From Sphaerospermopsis torques-reginae ITEP-024 (GTDB lineage Bacteria > Cyanobacteriota > Cyanobacteriia > Cyanobacteriales > Nostocaceae), in NCBI RefSeq assembly GCF_019598945.1, contig NZ_CP080598.1:3782001-3846000 (forward strand): 64,000 nt of DNA. The letters are read 5' to 3'. Both the position numbers and the translations under genes were made by a program. The stretch's first letter is position 1; each line of letters begins with the position of its first letter. This document shows, piece by piece, positions 15,994 through 25,236 of this stretch. The notes beneath the pieces are model-generated. The model ran no database searches. It saw only the letters and a list, made by a program, of their open reading frames with translations, and was not told where the DNA came from.

Positions 15994-16926
15994 TTAAATA
16001 TTTTTTGTAATTAATTTTTCTTCGATACCACAATTTCCCTGTAAACCACCAGTATGTATTAATAGTATTTTACCTGGTGAAAAAAATCCCTTTTTTAATA
16101 AATCCATGACACCATAAAACATTTTTCCCGTATATACGTAATCTAGGGGTATGTTATTTTGCTGTTGGAATGCGTGACAAAATTTAATTAACTCTTGGTT
16201 AACTTTTGCATAACCTCCGAAATGGTAATTGTGTAGCAATTGCCAATGTGCCGGATTATTAACTGGTACAGGTAAACCGGATTGAATATAATCTTGTGTT
16301 AAATTTGTAATCTCTGGTGCTAAAAATTCTCCACCTTTTAGTACAGGAAAACCGATAATTTTCTGATTTGAATGTAATGATAAAGCAATTCCAGCCAGGG
16401 TTGTACCTGTGCCACAGGCGAGACAAATTGTGTCAAAATATTGTAGGTTTTCCATGATTTCTGTACAACCACGCACACCATTTAAATTACCACCACCTTC
16501 GGGAATAATGAATACTTCACCAAAGCGTTGTTTTAATTCTTCCTGTAGTTGGTTTGTGTGGCGTTTGCGGTAGGTTATGCGATCGCAATATACTAACTCC
16601 ATGCCTTGTTTTATGGCAAAATTTAAAGTAGGATTCAGTGGTAAAGTTTCTTCTCCACGAATCACCCCAATAGTACGCAAACCAAAAACCTTACCTGCGG
16701 CAGCGGTAGCAAAAATATGGTTAGAATAAGCACCACCAAAAGTAAGAATGGTAGAGTATTTTTTTTCCTGAGCTTCTAATAAATTGTATTTCAGCTTGAA
16801 CCATTTGTTACCATTAATTTGGGGGTGCATGAGATCAAGACGGAATACATATAACTCAACACCAGCACTATCAGCTATTTGATGATTAATTTTTTCTAGA
16901 GGTGGAGATAAAAATATTGACGACAT
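15994..16926 (-). CDS. ACC deaminase / D-cysteine desulfhydrase-like PLP enzyme
   Basis: 310 residues, tryptophan-synthase-beta fold type II PLP enzyme. The PLP-binding lysine lies in GNKWFKLKYNLLEA, the following GGAYSNHIFATAAAG binds substrate carboxylate, and the phosphate loop is ACGTGTTLAGIALSL. Family members either open the ring of 1-aminocyclopropane-1-carboxylate or desulphurate D-cysteine. The residues that decide between these were not checked, so the exact substrate is open; many cyanobacterial homologues are annotated as D-cysteine desulfhydrase. I chose the ATG at 16926 (MSSIFLSPP); a GTG at 16935 adds three residues. It is divergent from the flavoprotein gene at 16996 with a 69-base shared promoter interval. 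Confidence 0.87.
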   Translation of the reverse strand: MSSIFLSPPLEKINHQIADSAGVELYVFRLDLMHPQINGNKWFKLKYNLLEAQEKKYSTILTFGGAYSNHIFATAAAGKVFGLRTIGVIRGEETLPLNPTLNFAIKQGMELVYCDRITYRKRHTNQLQEELKQRFGEVFIIPEGGGNLNGVRGCTEIMENLQYFDTICLACGTGTTLAGIALSLHSNQKIIGFPVLKGGEFLAPEITNLTQDYIQSGLPVPVNNPAHWQLLHNYHFGGYAKVNQELIKFCHAFQQQNNIPLDYVYTGKMFYGVMDLLKKGFFSPGKILLIHTGGLQGNCGIEEKLITKNI

Positions 16927-16995
16927 TTCAAACACAAGTTAAGCTTTGTGGGAATGGTAGAAAATAACAAATCTGCAAAAACTATCAAACTGTTT

Positions 16996-17559
16996 ATGGC
17001 TAAAGTTTTTGAATCTATCACCGAAGAATTGCAAAAATTTATTGCAAATCAGCAGATGTTTTTTGTTGGGACTGCCCCTTTAAGTCCTACTGGTCATGTT
17101 AACATTTCTCCTAAAGGTTTAGACAGCTTTCGTATTCTTTCACCCCATCGGGTTGCTTATTTAGATGTCACAGGTAGCGGTAATGAAACTTCTGCCCATC
17201 TGTTAGAAAATGGCAGAATTACATTTATGTTTTGCGCTTTTCAAGAACCACCTTCTATTTTGCGGCTTTATGGACAGGGAAAAACAATATTACCTAATGC
17301 TGCTGAATGGGATTATTTGTATTCTTTATTTCCTCCGATTAACGGAACTCGGCAAATAATTGTTGCTGATATTGACAGGGTGCAAACTTCCTGTGGTTTT
17401 GCTGTGCCATTTTATGAATATAAAAGACAAAGAGACACTTTAGTTAACTGGGCTATTAAGAAAGGTGAACAGGGAATTAAAGAATATCATCAACAGAAAA
17501 ATTTTGTCAGTATTGATGGTTTGTTAACTCCCTTGTCTCAGGTTCACAATCAAAGGTAA
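16996..17559 (+). CDS. Pyridoxamine 5'-phosphate oxidase-family (PPOX-class) flavoprotein
   Basis: 188 residues with a split-barrel FMN-binding fold. TGHVNISPKGLDSFRIL, VAYLDVTGSGNETSAHL and LRLYGQGKTI are typical of the PPOX class of unknown substrate; true PNPOx enzymes of vitamin B6 synthesis have a different C-terminal motif, which is missing here. The frame is open further upstream to a GTG at 16948, but that start would leave only 21 bases to the divergent gene, and MAKVFESITEELQKF is the usual N-terminus. Function is probably reduction of, or protection against, small reactive compounds, though that is inference. Confidence 0.83.
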   Translation: MAKVFESITEELQKFIANQQMFFVGTAPLSPTGHVNISPKGLDSFRILSPHRVAYLDVTGSGNETSAHLLENGRITFMFCAFQEPPSILRLYGQGKTILPNAAEWDYLYSLFPPINGTRQIIVADIDRVQTSCGFAVPFYEYKRQRDTLVNWAIKKGEQGIKEYHQQKNFVSIDGLLTPLSQVHNQR

Positions 17560-17638
17560 TTGGATGAATAGATGATGCTATAAACTCAATATTTGATTTG
17601 ATTTTATTTCCATGTAAATCAATAGAAATCAAGAAAAA

Positions 17639-18118
17639 TCAAATGTTTAAATCACGCAAAGCTAAACGAATTTGTTCCATACGTCTGCGGTTGACACCAA
17701 GATCCGACTCTCCCACACGAGAAGCTGAACGGATATGAATTACTGGTTCATCATTTGGTAAATAAAACTCTACATCATCAACAAATTTGAAGATCCGACT
17801 TTTAGAAATAGCATGAATGTAATTATCTGTTTGTTCTATAACTTCTGTACGTGGTACAACAGTGAGAACTTTCAGTAAGGTTTCTCTTGCTTGCTCACGG
17901 TCTACATGATAAATAATTGGATCAATGGCGTGTTTAGCATCTGCATTTTGACTGACAACACAGTTATTTGTATTGGGACAAGGACTCAAATAACCTGATG
18001 TCACTCCTAAACCAGTTGCCCATGTAACAGCAGGAAGCATTAAACCAATAAATAAGGTTAAGAGTATTGCTAATGTAATACTCTTTATCCTTTGTGGAAA
18101 TGTGTTTAGATATTGCAT
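17639..18118 (-). CDS. DUF1499 family protein with N-terminal signal/anchor
   Basis: 159 residues from the ATG at 18118. A hydrophobic segment (ITLAILLTLFIGLMLPAVTW) looks like a signal peptide. It is followed by the DUF1499 hallmark GYLSPCPNTNNCVVSQN with its two cysteines, then RSASRVGESDLGVNRRRME near the end, also typical. Alternative starts lie at 18151 (ATG) and 18178 (TTG). DUF1499 proteins are common in cyanobacteria and plastids; their role is not known. The mature protein is probably lumenal or periplasmic. Confidence 0.85.
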   Translation of the reverse strand: MQYLNTFPQRIKSITLAILLTLFIGLMLPAVTWATGLGVTSGYLSPCPNTNNCVVSQNADAKHAIDPIIYHVDREQARETLLKVLTVVPRTEVIEQTDNYIHAISKSRIFKFVDDVEFYLPNDEPVIHIRSASRVGESDLGVNRRRMEQIRLALRDLNI

Positions 18119-18178
18119 GATGATTTTCTTGACTACAGTTAATTGAATCATTGTTTGATATTTGACAATAAATGACAA

Positions 18179-18777
18179 TAAAATATTAATATAAATTGGG
18201 AATATTGTTGAAAGTATTTTTATGGACGTAGAAAATAGTGAAGAAGGAATAGGGAATAGAGAATAGTTTTAGTTATCTAAAATAAACATATAGTGATCCG
18301 ATTTGATTTATAAATTTCTCGTAAAGTCAGGGAACAGGGAACAGGGAACAGGGAACAGGGAACAGGGAACAGGTAATAAGAGTTTCGGTATGTACTGTTT
18401 TTTTCAATAATCAAATAGGAGTCCTATATAAAATAAACATATAAAATAAACATAATTAACAGAAATAGATGTAAATAAGTAAGTTGGCATGAAAAAACCG
18501 AAGCAAGTACAAAAATGTAAGATCCCTAAAAGTCTCTTCTCTCTTGCCTTTTGCCTCTTGCCTTTTGCCTTGCCACAATGATAATTTTCAACGCCTACCT
18601 ACTTAACATTCTGGAAATTAAAAATTCTTAATTTTGACTAATAATACTATTGGCTGATGACTGATAACTGATGACTGAGGGTGCAACTTTGATGACTTGA
18701 TTTATAAAACACTTTTTTGCTAATCTCTGTGTGCAACTCATTATTAATTTTTAATTTTGAATTTTTAATCACTCATC
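18179..18777. other. Long intergenic region with MITE-like element and STRRs
   Basis: It contains the element at 18288-18429, AAAATAAACATA direct repeats flanking it, and an STRR of GCCTTTT/GCCTCTT units at about 18543-18574. No coding frame is supported. The rnhA promoter should lie in the last 150 bases. Confidence 0.6.
18288..18429. repeat. MITE-like element, copy 1, with an STRR inside
   Basis: Left end ATATAGTGATCCGATTTGAT; the right end, read in reverse complement, is ATATAGGACTCCTATTTGAT, a close match. The centre holds a CAGGGAA-type STRR (18328-18373). A second copy lies at 34252-34373. The element is flanked by AAAATAAACATA on both sides, which may be target-derived. Confidence 0.7.
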
Positions 18778-19686
18778 ATGTCTACACAACGCATAATTCA
18801 AAGCATATATACCGATGGTGCTTGCACTGGCAACCCTGGTCCTGGTGGTTGGGGTGTTGTTGTTTACTTTAATGATGGTTCAGTTTATGAAATGGGGGAC
18901 GGTTCAAAGTACACCACAAATAATAAGATGGAAATGCAAGCGGCGATCGCTGCCCTAGAATTTTTTGCTACATCTGGACAAACCCAACCCATCACCCTGT
19001 ACACCGATAGCGAATATCTCATTAACAGTGTTACCAAATGGATGCAGGGTTGGAAAAAGAAAGGTTGGAAAAAAGCAGACGGAAAACCAGTCCAAAACCA
19101 AGACCTGTTAGAAACCCTGGATAGACTCAACAGCCGACTTGTAAAATGGCAGCACGTGCGCGGCCATTCTGGTAACATAGGTAACGAAAGGTGTGATGTG
19201 ATTGCTCGCTCCTTTGCCAGCGGCAAAATTCCATCTCTTCAACAATTATCCCCGGAAAATCTTGATGCAACCTTAACCAATACAAACAATGTAAATTTCA
19301 CAAAAGTATCTGATTCTCCAATCAACTCTACACAAATCAAAGAAAACATTTCGGAAAGCAGAACTTTTTTATCAGACACAAGCACTATGGAACCATCTAC
19401 AGCGTCACCTGCAACCACAAACGACGAAAAACCACCTGAGATGAGGGTTTTACACCTCCGCAACCTAGTTGAAACTTTGCGGGTTGCTGACGAAATCGCC
19501 GAAAAAGGCTATTTAATCACCAGTTCCGAACTAGCAGACTTGATGGATGTCCATGCAAGTGCTGTCACCAGTCGGGGAGATCAATGGCGTTGGCGCAACT
19601 GGATAGTTTCACGGGTACGACGGGAAGGTAATCAAATTCTTTGGGAACTAGAAAGAGGGGATCAAGTGGTAAATGAAAATGACTAA
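18778..19686 (+). CDS. rnhA: Ribonuclease HI with C-terminal extension
   Basis: Degrades RNA in RNA-DNA hybrids. Residues 1-150 form a complete RNase HI domain with catalytic Asp13 (YTDGACTGNPGPGGWG), Glu52 (NNKMEMQAA), Asp77 (YTDSEY), the His130 loop (HVRGHSGN) and Asp140 (NERCDVIAR). After a low-complexity Ser/Thr/Asn linker (about 160-225), residues 226-302 form a second small domain containing LVETLRVADEIAEKGYLITS and WRWRNWIVSRVRREG, rich in Arg and Trp and HTH-like. The 302-residue length is about double that of E. coli RNase HI; cyanobacterial forms with such a tail are known. The tail probably aids nucleic-acid binding, which is inference. Confidence 0.93.
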   Translation: MSTQRIIQSIYTDGACTGNPGPGGWGVVVYFNDGSVYEMGDGSKYTTNNKMEMQAAIAALEFFATSGQTQPITLYTDSEYLINSVTKWMQGWKKKGWKKADGKPVQNQDLLETLDRLNSRLVKWQHVRGHSGNIGNERCDVIARSFASGKIPSLQQLSPENLDATLTNTNNVNFTKVSDSPINSTQIKENISESRTFLSDTSTMEPSTASPATTNDEKPPEMRVLHLRNLVETLRVADEIAEKGYLITSSELADLMDVHASAVTSRGDQWRWRNWIVSRVRREGNQILWELERGDQVVNEND

Positions 19687-19734
19687 ATCATGGTAATTGG
19701 TAATGGGTAATGGGTAATTGGTAAAAACTCTTTT

Positions 19735-19771
19735 CTGTCACCTGTCACCTGTCACCTGTCACCTGTCACCT
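19735..19771. repeat. STRR tract, CTGTCAC units
   Basis: Five consecutive CTGTCAC heptamers ending three bases before the stop codon of the convergent cruG gene. A short TAATGGGTAATGGGTAATTGG repeat precedes it at about 19692. Confidence 0.92.
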
Positions 19772-19773
19772 AC

Positions 19774-20943
19774 TCAATACTTTCTCCCCCGCCATTCCTT
19801 GGGCTTGCGGAGTGCAGATAAAAAGATTCTCAGCACAGCGAGGGGATCAGCTAAAGGAGAAAGCCAGAACAACCAACCTCCCTGGGCATTTTTCCGGTCA
19901 TAGGAAGGAGCGATCGCCAATAACAAAGCAAAGCGAATTACCAGTAAAAATATATTCAGTCCCAATAACAGGCGCAGGGGGAGCAGGGGAGGCAGGGGAA
20001 GCAGGGGAAGAAAGCCCAGTAAAATCAATATGGGTAAACCCTGTACAGAGGACAATAACCATAAATCACCCCAAATTTGAGCGCGGTTAGAAGCATCCTT
20101 TAAATCTAAACTGCGCCCCCACTCCTTCCAAGTTTCCTTTGCTCCCTCATACATCCGCACTTTGAAAACTTTAGCCCCATCCAAAAACCCCACCTTAAAA
20201 CCAGCGTCCGCAATATTTCGCGCTAAGGTAACATCATCACAAAAAGAACCTTTGGCACTGCTATAACCATCTACAGCCGCTAAAACCGAGCGCCGACATA
20301 AAAAACATTGTCCGTTAGCCATCACCCGTTCTGGTTGTTCGGTGTGAATACCGGCAGGATCAAATCTATATAACAGCGTCATCAATAACGCCGGTTGTAA
20401 CCAGCATTCCCCCGGATATTTGAGAATAAACTGAGGAGAAAGAGAAACCAAATCATAACCCTCTGTTTGGGCTGTTTTCACCAAACTAGCTACCAAACCG
20501 GGATGAGGTTGAATATCGGCATCCATCCCCAAAAACCACTCACTGTCTGGGGAACTAAACAAAAAGCCGTTATGTAAAGCCCAAGGACGGCCTACCCAAC
20601 CAGGAGGTAAAGGATCATCATTCATCACCCGAAAGCGGGGATCTTTGTGTTGTGCAGCTTTTACCAAGTCAGGTGTACCATCCTGGGATCTGCTATCCAC
20701 AACAATAACTTCTCGGACTTCATAGCTTTGGCGACTTAACCCAGCTAACAGGGGACTAATACGCAAAGCCTCGTTTAAAGTGGGAACAACCACACTCACA
20801 CTACCCAAAATATCCGGGGTTGGTTTTTGTGGTTGCAAAGGTGGATGTCTTCTGGGACCCTTGAGCAAACGTGACAATAACAGTGCCGTTGCTGGTACTT
20901 GGATCAGTAATAGTAGAAGTGAAATAATGCTTTCTGTAATCAA
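19774..20943 (-). CDS. cruG: Myxoxanthophyll 2'-O-glycosyltransferase CruG (GT2 family)
   Basis: 389 residues. It has an N-terminal membrane helix, a GT2 catalytic domain with VSVVVPTLNEALRISPL, VDSRSQDGTPDLV, GMDADIQPHPG (DxD-like) and FCDDVTLARNIADAGF, then RMYEGAKETWKEWGRSL and two or three C-terminal membrane spans. CruG adds the sugar to the 2'-hydroxyl of myxol in the membrane. The assignment depends on the neighbour: cruF lies upstream on the same strand after a 151-base gap, and these two genes are adjacent in other cyanobacteria. A stretch of Leu/Pro repeats (LLPLPPLLPLRLLLG) in the C-terminal span is encoded by GGCAGGGGAAGCAGGGG-like repeats. Confidence 0.83.
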   Translation of the reverse strand: MITESIISLLLLLIQVPATALLLSRLLKGPRRHPPLQPQKPTPDILGSVSVVVPTLNEALRISPLLAGLSRQSYEVREVIVVDSRSQDGTPDLVKAAQHKDPRFRVMNDDPLPPGWVGRPWALHNGFLFSSPDSEWFLGMDADIQPHPGLVASLVKTAQTEGYDLVSLSPQFILKYPGECWLQPALLMTLLYRFDPAGIHTEQPERVMANGQCFLCRRSVLAAVDGYSSAKGSFCDDVTLARNIADAGFKVGFLDGAKVFKVRMYEGAKETWKEWGRSLDLKDASNRAQIWGDLWLLSSVQGLPILILLGFLPLLPLPPLLPLRLLLGLNIFLLVIRFALLLAIAPSYDRKNAQGGWLFWLSPLADPLAVLRIFLSALRKPKEWRGRKY

Positions 20944-21094
20944 AATATTTATACCAATTAAAAATATAGGAGGCAGGAGGCAGGAGGCAGAAAATATAAA
21001 ATTTATACCAATTACCCATTACCAATTACCCATTACCAATTACCAAGTTAGTGCTGAGTGTAATTAATTAATTATTGACTCAGCACTATTGAAG
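20944..21094. repeat. STRRs between cruF and cruG
   Basis: AGGAGGC units at about 20970-20989 and ACCCATTACCAATT units at about 21010-21046. They separate two genes that are probably cotranscribed. Confidence 0.85.
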
Positions 21095-22015
21095 TTACTT
21101 TAGAGCAACTTTCACATTACCAACGGAAACTTCCTGTGTTGCTGCTTCCACAGCTACGGAAGTGGATGCATCGGGTCCTCTTAACCACAGTGCTACAGCA
21201 GGTGCAACGCCAAGTAACACACCCAGCAATACAGGGATAGAGAAGCCAGCAGCTAAACTCATGACAGTGGCAAAACCAAAGTTAGCCAAATAAACTACTA
21301 AAGGAATATTGAGTTGCGATCGCTCTAATTTAATGGGGTTGTTTCTCCACAACAGCGCCGCTACTGTCATAAACACTGAACCAGTACCCATCCAACCGGC
21401 AAAGTTTTGATAAGGCATTCCAAAGAAAGCACCAGGTTGTTGCCAATACCAGAAGGGAAGAGAAGTTTGGCTCATTGCCGGATCAAGTACAAAGTCCCAA
21501 GAAGTGAGCAATAAAGCACCGAGAGCGATCGCCCCTACATGACGTAATAAACTGGGTTTTTTATCTACCTCTAAACCTACACGCGCCAACAGGTAAGAAA
21601 CACATCCCACATAAAACCAGGACAAAGGAATAGTAAAAGGTACTAAACCCGCAATTTTATAACCCAAACCACTCAAATAGCTGTAGTGACCAAAAGGAAA
21701 ACCTGTGCTAGTTCCCAGTAACTCACTCGTCAAAGAAATGGAAATAGCAGGGATCATAAAACACAAAGTCCGTCCTAATCCCAAATTCCGTTTAGCATAC
21801 AGGAACACACCCAAAGCACCTAAAATCATATAGGCTACACCGCCACCAGCCATGCTCCATTGCATAGCTGTTTGTCCCGCCTCAGATAAATTCAATACGT
21901 CAGTAAAAATCAGTTCAGCATTAGGAATCACTAGTAATATCCCTGCTAGTCCAAAAACCATAGACACGATATGACCAATCAGGCATACGCGCTCAACAAT
22001 AACTAGTTGTCTCAT
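21095..22015 (-). CDS. cruF: Carotenoid 1',2'-hydratase CruF
   Basis: 306-residue integral membrane protein with about eight spans. GTSTGFPFGHYSYLSGLGYK, VPFTIPLSWFYVGCVSYLLA, TSWDFVLDPAMSQ and FGMPYQNFAGWMGTG are family signatures, with conserved Asp, His and Asn residues in or near the membrane. CruF hydrates the psi end of gamma-carotene-type precursors on the way to myxol, and CruG then glycosylates the product. The ATG follows directly after a divergent promoter interval of 222 bases shared with the gene at 22238. Length agrees with the family. Confidence 0.88.
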   Translation of the reverse strand: MRQLVIVERVCLIGHIVSMVFGLAGILLVIPNAELIFTDVLNLSEAGQTAMQWSMAGGGVAYMILGALGVFLYAKRNLGLGRTLCFMIPAISISLTSELLGTSTGFPFGHYSYLSGLGYKIAGLVPFTIPLSWFYVGCVSYLLARVGLEVDKKPSLLRHVGAIALGALLLTSWDFVLDPAMSQTSLPFWYWQQPGAFFGMPYQNFAGWMGTGSVFMTVAALLWRNNPIKLERSQLNIPLVVYLANFGFATVMSLAAGFSIPVLLGVLLGVAPAVALWLRGPDASTSVAVEAATQEVSVGNVKVALK

Positions 22016-22237
22016 GATCAGTCCTTAACCTTCCTAAAATATGACATACGGCTACTCGACTGCTAATAGTTTACAAATGTTTAAGATCATAATTTAACTA
22101 ATTTTTAAGAAAAAATCCGGGAACATTGAAAGTTAATTTGGTTTCATGCTCAAAAAAGTATAAATACCCACAAGTCGGGAGATAGGAAAATTCTTTACCT
22201 GTTCTCAGTTCCCAGTCCCCAGTCCCCAGTCACCTTT

Positions 22238-22669
22238 ATGTCAAACTTGCAAAGAATTCCCTGGTTTTCCCTCACACTATTACTTCTAAGTTATAGTACA
22301 TTAGGCTGGGTGATATCAGAAACCAAACCCACTTTGTTTATGTGGTTAATAGTTGTATTTGGTATCTTGGTATTACTAGCCAGCTTGACAACTCCCTGGT
22401 CTAAAATGGTACAGTATTACAGTATATTGTCCAAATCTAATATCAGGAATTTTGGTATCACCGTTTTAGCAGCTTTTCTATTCTTTTTAATGCTGGCTTG
22501 GTTTCGTATATTTCTTGATCTTTTACTTATCCTCTCAGCGACTATCTTAGCCAAGATAGACTTTCAGTCGGCTGATTTCAAAGAAGGTCTATGTTTTTGG
22601 CTGACATCTATATTTGCACTCTCTGGTTTAGGCGCAGGTGCTTTATTACACAGGTTTATTTTAATTTAG
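22238..22669 (+). CDS. Membrane protein with four predicted spans, function unknown
   Basis: 143 residues. Hydrophobic segments lie near residues 10-26, 33-51, 70-100 (long, probably one or two spans) and 118-140. No charged motif suggests an enzyme or transporter. The protein starts MSNLQRIPWFSLTLLLLSY. It is similar in character to small membrane proteins common in Nostocales, but I cannot name it. It is preceded by a CCCAGTC-type STRR (about 22207-22230) and followed by CAGGAGT and GGATTTT repeats, and it ends convergently with rpmA. Confidence 0.65.
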   Translation: MSNLQRIPWFSLTLLLLSYSTLGWVISETKPTLFMWLIVVFGILVLLASLTTPWSKMVQYYSILSKSNIRNFGITVLAAFLFFLMLAWFRIFLDLLLILSATILAKIDFQSADFKEGLCFWLTSIFALSGLGAGALLHRFILI

Positions 22670-22806
22670 GAGTCAGGAGTCAGGAGTTATTAATTTTGGA
22701 TTTTGGATTTTGGATTTTGGATTTTGGATTGTTTTTGTTATCTCGAATCTAAAATCTAAAATCTAAAATCTAAAATTTTTCTCTCCTGTTCCCTGTTCCC
22801 TAAGAC
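22670..22806. repeat. Opposed STRRs GGATTTT and AATCTAA
   Basis: Five GGATTTT units (about 22697-22730) are followed, 15 bases later, by four AATCTAA units (about 22745-22777). The two blocks are nearly complementary, so a transcript from either strand can fold into a long stem. They lie between the convergent genes ending at 22669 and 22807. A CCTGTTC run ends the tract. Confidence 0.8.
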
Positions 22807-23085
22807 TTAACTTGCTACCGCTTCAGCAGCGACTGCGGGATAAACGCTGACTTTTTTGCGGCTTTTGCCTTTTCTTTCAAAGGTAACAACGCCATCAACT
22901 AAGGCAAATAAAGTATCATCACTGCCAATACCGACATTGTTACCAGGGTGAAACTTAGTACCGCGCTGACGGACAAGAATATTTCCTGCAAGCACAGTTT
23001 GACCACCAAAACGCTTTACACCCAGACGTTGAGCATTAGAGTCACGACCGTTGCGTGTACTACCTGTTCCTTTCTTATGAGCCAT
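22807..23085 (-). CDS. rpmA: 50S ribosomal protein L27
   Basis: 92 residues. [30 protein letters not shown] and [16 protein letters not shown] are the standard L27 signature. The N-terminus reaches the peptidyl-transferase centre of the ribosome. There is no N-terminal propeptide of the Firmicutes type. It lies 37 bases downstream of rplU and is surely cotranscribed with it, as in nearly all bacteria. The C-terminal tail ([11 protein letters not shown]) is typical of cyanobacteria. Confidence 0.98.
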   Translation of the reverse strand: MAHKKGTGSTRNGRDSNAQRLGVKRFGGQTVLAGNILVRQRGTKFHPGNNVGIGSDDTLFALVDGVVTFERKGKSRKKVSVYPAVAAEAVAS

Positions 23086-23122
23086 GATTTCCTCTTCTCT
23101 TTAATTTATCTACTTCTGTTTA

Positions 23123-23530
23123 TTATTCAGCAGCAGCTTCTTCAGCAGGTGTGCTATCTACCAGATTAGGAGATTCTGGGGTAGTTGGTGCTTCTGCGTG
23201 CGCCAAAACTTCACCATTGAGGTTGATGGAGTTAATCAAAAGTCTGGTAATTTCCTGGCGATGTCCCCGTTTTTTGCGGGTTTTCTTCTTGGGTTTCATT
23301 TTATAAACCAGGACTTTACGACCTCTAAAATGTCGCATTACCGTCCCTTCTACAGTTGCACCTGCTACTCGTGGCTGTCCGATAGAGACTCCGCCCTCGT
23401 GCTGCACCAGTAATACTGCGTCTATGGTAACTTTTTCATCTGGTTCGGCACTCAGCAGTTCAATGTCGTAAAAACGACCTGCTTCAACTTTTACTTGTTT
23501 GCCACCAGTTTCAATAATTGCGTAGGTCAT
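23123..23530 (-). CDS. rplU: 50S ribosomal protein L21
   Basis: 135 residues from the ATG at 23530 (MTYAIIETGGKQVKVEAGRF), the usual L21 start; the frame is open 14 residues further upstream without homology. GRKVLVYKMKPKKKTRKKRGHRQ is the 23S rRNA-binding basic loop. The C-terminus carries an acidic, alanine-rich extension (APTTPESPNLVDSTPAEEAAAE) seen in cyanobacterial L21. The leader upstream (23531-23640) probably contains the promoter and perhaps an L21 leader structure; I could not define a clear fold. Confidence 0.97.
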   Translation of the reverse strand: MTYAIIETGGKQVKVEAGRFYDIELLSAEPDEKVTIDAVLLVQHEGGVSIGQPRVAGATVEGTVMRHFRGRKVLVYKMKPKKKTRKKRGHRQEITRLLINSINLNGEVLAHAEAPTTPESPNLVDSTPAEEAAAE

Positions 23531-23956
23531 GAAATTGTCCTTGAAGTTGCCGTACAGGTAGCTGGCTTTCATCTCTTGTAGAGACTTGATTTATAGCTCT
23601 TGCCAGCTTTTGCAGTGTGTCTACCTGATCCGAGCAGGAATAAGACAGACAATCTAGTATATTATCTCATTCGATGCCATTAAGTCAAGCTTTAGTCTGA
23701 ATATAAATTTGTTAGGAAAATTTAACCTGATTGCTGGAATATTGATATCTGGGTGTGTAGCTAGTTCAGAAACAGACAGGAAAAATTTACCCATCGAGGC
23801 AATAGCCAGAGTTGCTAGGATTTTTGTGATCTACAGATATAATACGATTTAGCATTTAATAAATTCAGATGAAACTAAAATTATAGTTAAGACATTGAGA
23901 TAGTAAATTCTTAAAATTAGATTTCAACCAATCAGCAAGTAATTTTATAAGTAATT
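23531..23956. other. Intergenic region between divergent rplU and the nucleotidyltransferase gene
   Basis: It holds the rplU leader and two promoters. I see no gene and no conserved repeat family; the AT content is high near 23840-23950. Confidence 0.5.
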
Positions 23957-25048
23957 ATGCAAAGAATCGAAGTTGAACAAAGAACGATTTTTATTGGTTT
24001 AGCAGGTAGTCACGGGTATGGTTTAAATCGCCCTGATTCTGATTATGATTATCGGGGTGTATTTATTGCACCTAAACGTTACTATTTGGGTTTTGATAGT
24101 ATAGAACAAAAAGATAGTGGTTGGGATGAACCAGGAATATTTCCTTTTATTGATGGTAATCAAGATACAGTTATTTATGAATTAAGGAAAGTATTACATT
24201 TATTAGCAGGTGCAAATCCCAATGTTTTAGAATTACTATGGTTGCCCACCTATCCTATTTTAACAGATGTGGGACAACATTTAATTAATCACAGAAAAAT
24301 ATTTTTGAGTAAAAAAGTTAAGCATACCTATTCTGGTTATGCTTTCGCACAAATCAAAAAAATGGAAACTCATCGCAAATGGTTATTAAATCCACCTGCG
24401 AAAAAACCCATCCCCTCAGATTTTGGGATTGAAGATGAAGCACCATTGAGCAAAGATGAACTCAATGCTTTTTTAGAATATCTTTATTTATTAATTCGTG
24501 GTAAGATAGAATTTTTAGAAGAATCCGAGAAATTATATAAATTGCTGACAGCAGATATTGATTTTAAAGGGATATTAAAACAATATGCTTTAAATGATGA
24601 AACTTTGGCATATACTCAAAATTTAACTCATGGACGTAAAGATTTTATTCGCTTATTGCAAAAAAGTCAAAGTTACCAAATTGCTTTAAGAGAATGGAAA
24701 GCTTATATATCTTGGCAGCAAAATAGAAATCCTGCTAGAGCAGAAATGGAAAGAAATTCAGGTTATGATTTAAAACACGGAATGCACTGTATTAGATTGC
24801 TGCGTAGTGGTTTAGAAATTTTGCAGAGAGGAGAAGTAATTGTAGATAGAAAAATGGCGGGTGATGTTGATGATTTAAAAGCTATTCTTAGAGGTGAATA
24901 CACTTATGAAGAGTTGATGAAAATGGCTGAAGATTTAGTTGCTCAAATGGATATTTTTTATCAAGAATCAACTTTACCACATAAACCTGATTTAGAGCAA
25001 ATTAATAATTTATGTATGGAATTAGTAGAAATGCAAGGATGGGAATAA
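23957..25048 (+). CDS. RlaP-like nucleotidyltransferase (PF10127 type)
   Basis: 363 residues. The DNA-polymerase-beta-type motif is at the N-terminus: GLAGSHGYGLNRPDSDYDYRG, with GS at 18-19 region and Asp27/Asp29/Asp31 as metal ligands, followed by GVFIAPKRYYLGF. A helical C-terminal region includes YAFAQIKKMETHRKWL and DLKHGMHCIRLLRSGLEIL, which matches the RNA-repair-pathway family of nucleotidyltransferases. The substrate is unknown; a role in RNA repair or nucleotide signalling has been suggested for the family. No ligase or phosphatase gene is next to it. Codon use is AT-rich like its neighbours. The start has no strong ribosome site. Confidence 0.82.
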   Translation: MQRIEVEQRTIFIGLAGSHGYGLNRPDSDYDYRGVFIAPKRYYLGFDSIEQKDSGWDEPGIFPFIDGNQDTVIYELRKVLHLLAGANPNVLELLWLPTYPILTDVGQHLINHRKIFLSKKVKHTYSGYAFAQIKKMETHRKWLLNPPAKKPIPSDFGIEDEAPLSKDELNAFLEYLYLLIRGKIEFLEESEKLYKLLTADIDFKGILKQYALNDETLAYTQNLTHGRKDFIRLLQKSQSYQIALREWKAYISWQQNRNPARAEMERNSGYDLKHGMHCIRLLRSGLEILQRGEVIVDRKMAGDVDDLKAILRGEYTYEELMKMAEDLVAQMDIFYQESTLPHKPDLEQINNLCMELVEMQGWE

Positions 25049-25236
25049 AGGGAGTATTCAGTGATCAGCTATCAGCAGTCAACTAAAACTACTTGACAGT
25101 TTGATTTTTTGGCTTTTAGAAGTTATTTATGCAAATAATTTAAAAAGCAGTTTGTAATTATTTTCTTTGATTCAGTAGCCTAGCGTAGACAATTTGACTT
25201 AAAATATATAATTGTAAAACCTGTAAATAATCAGCA

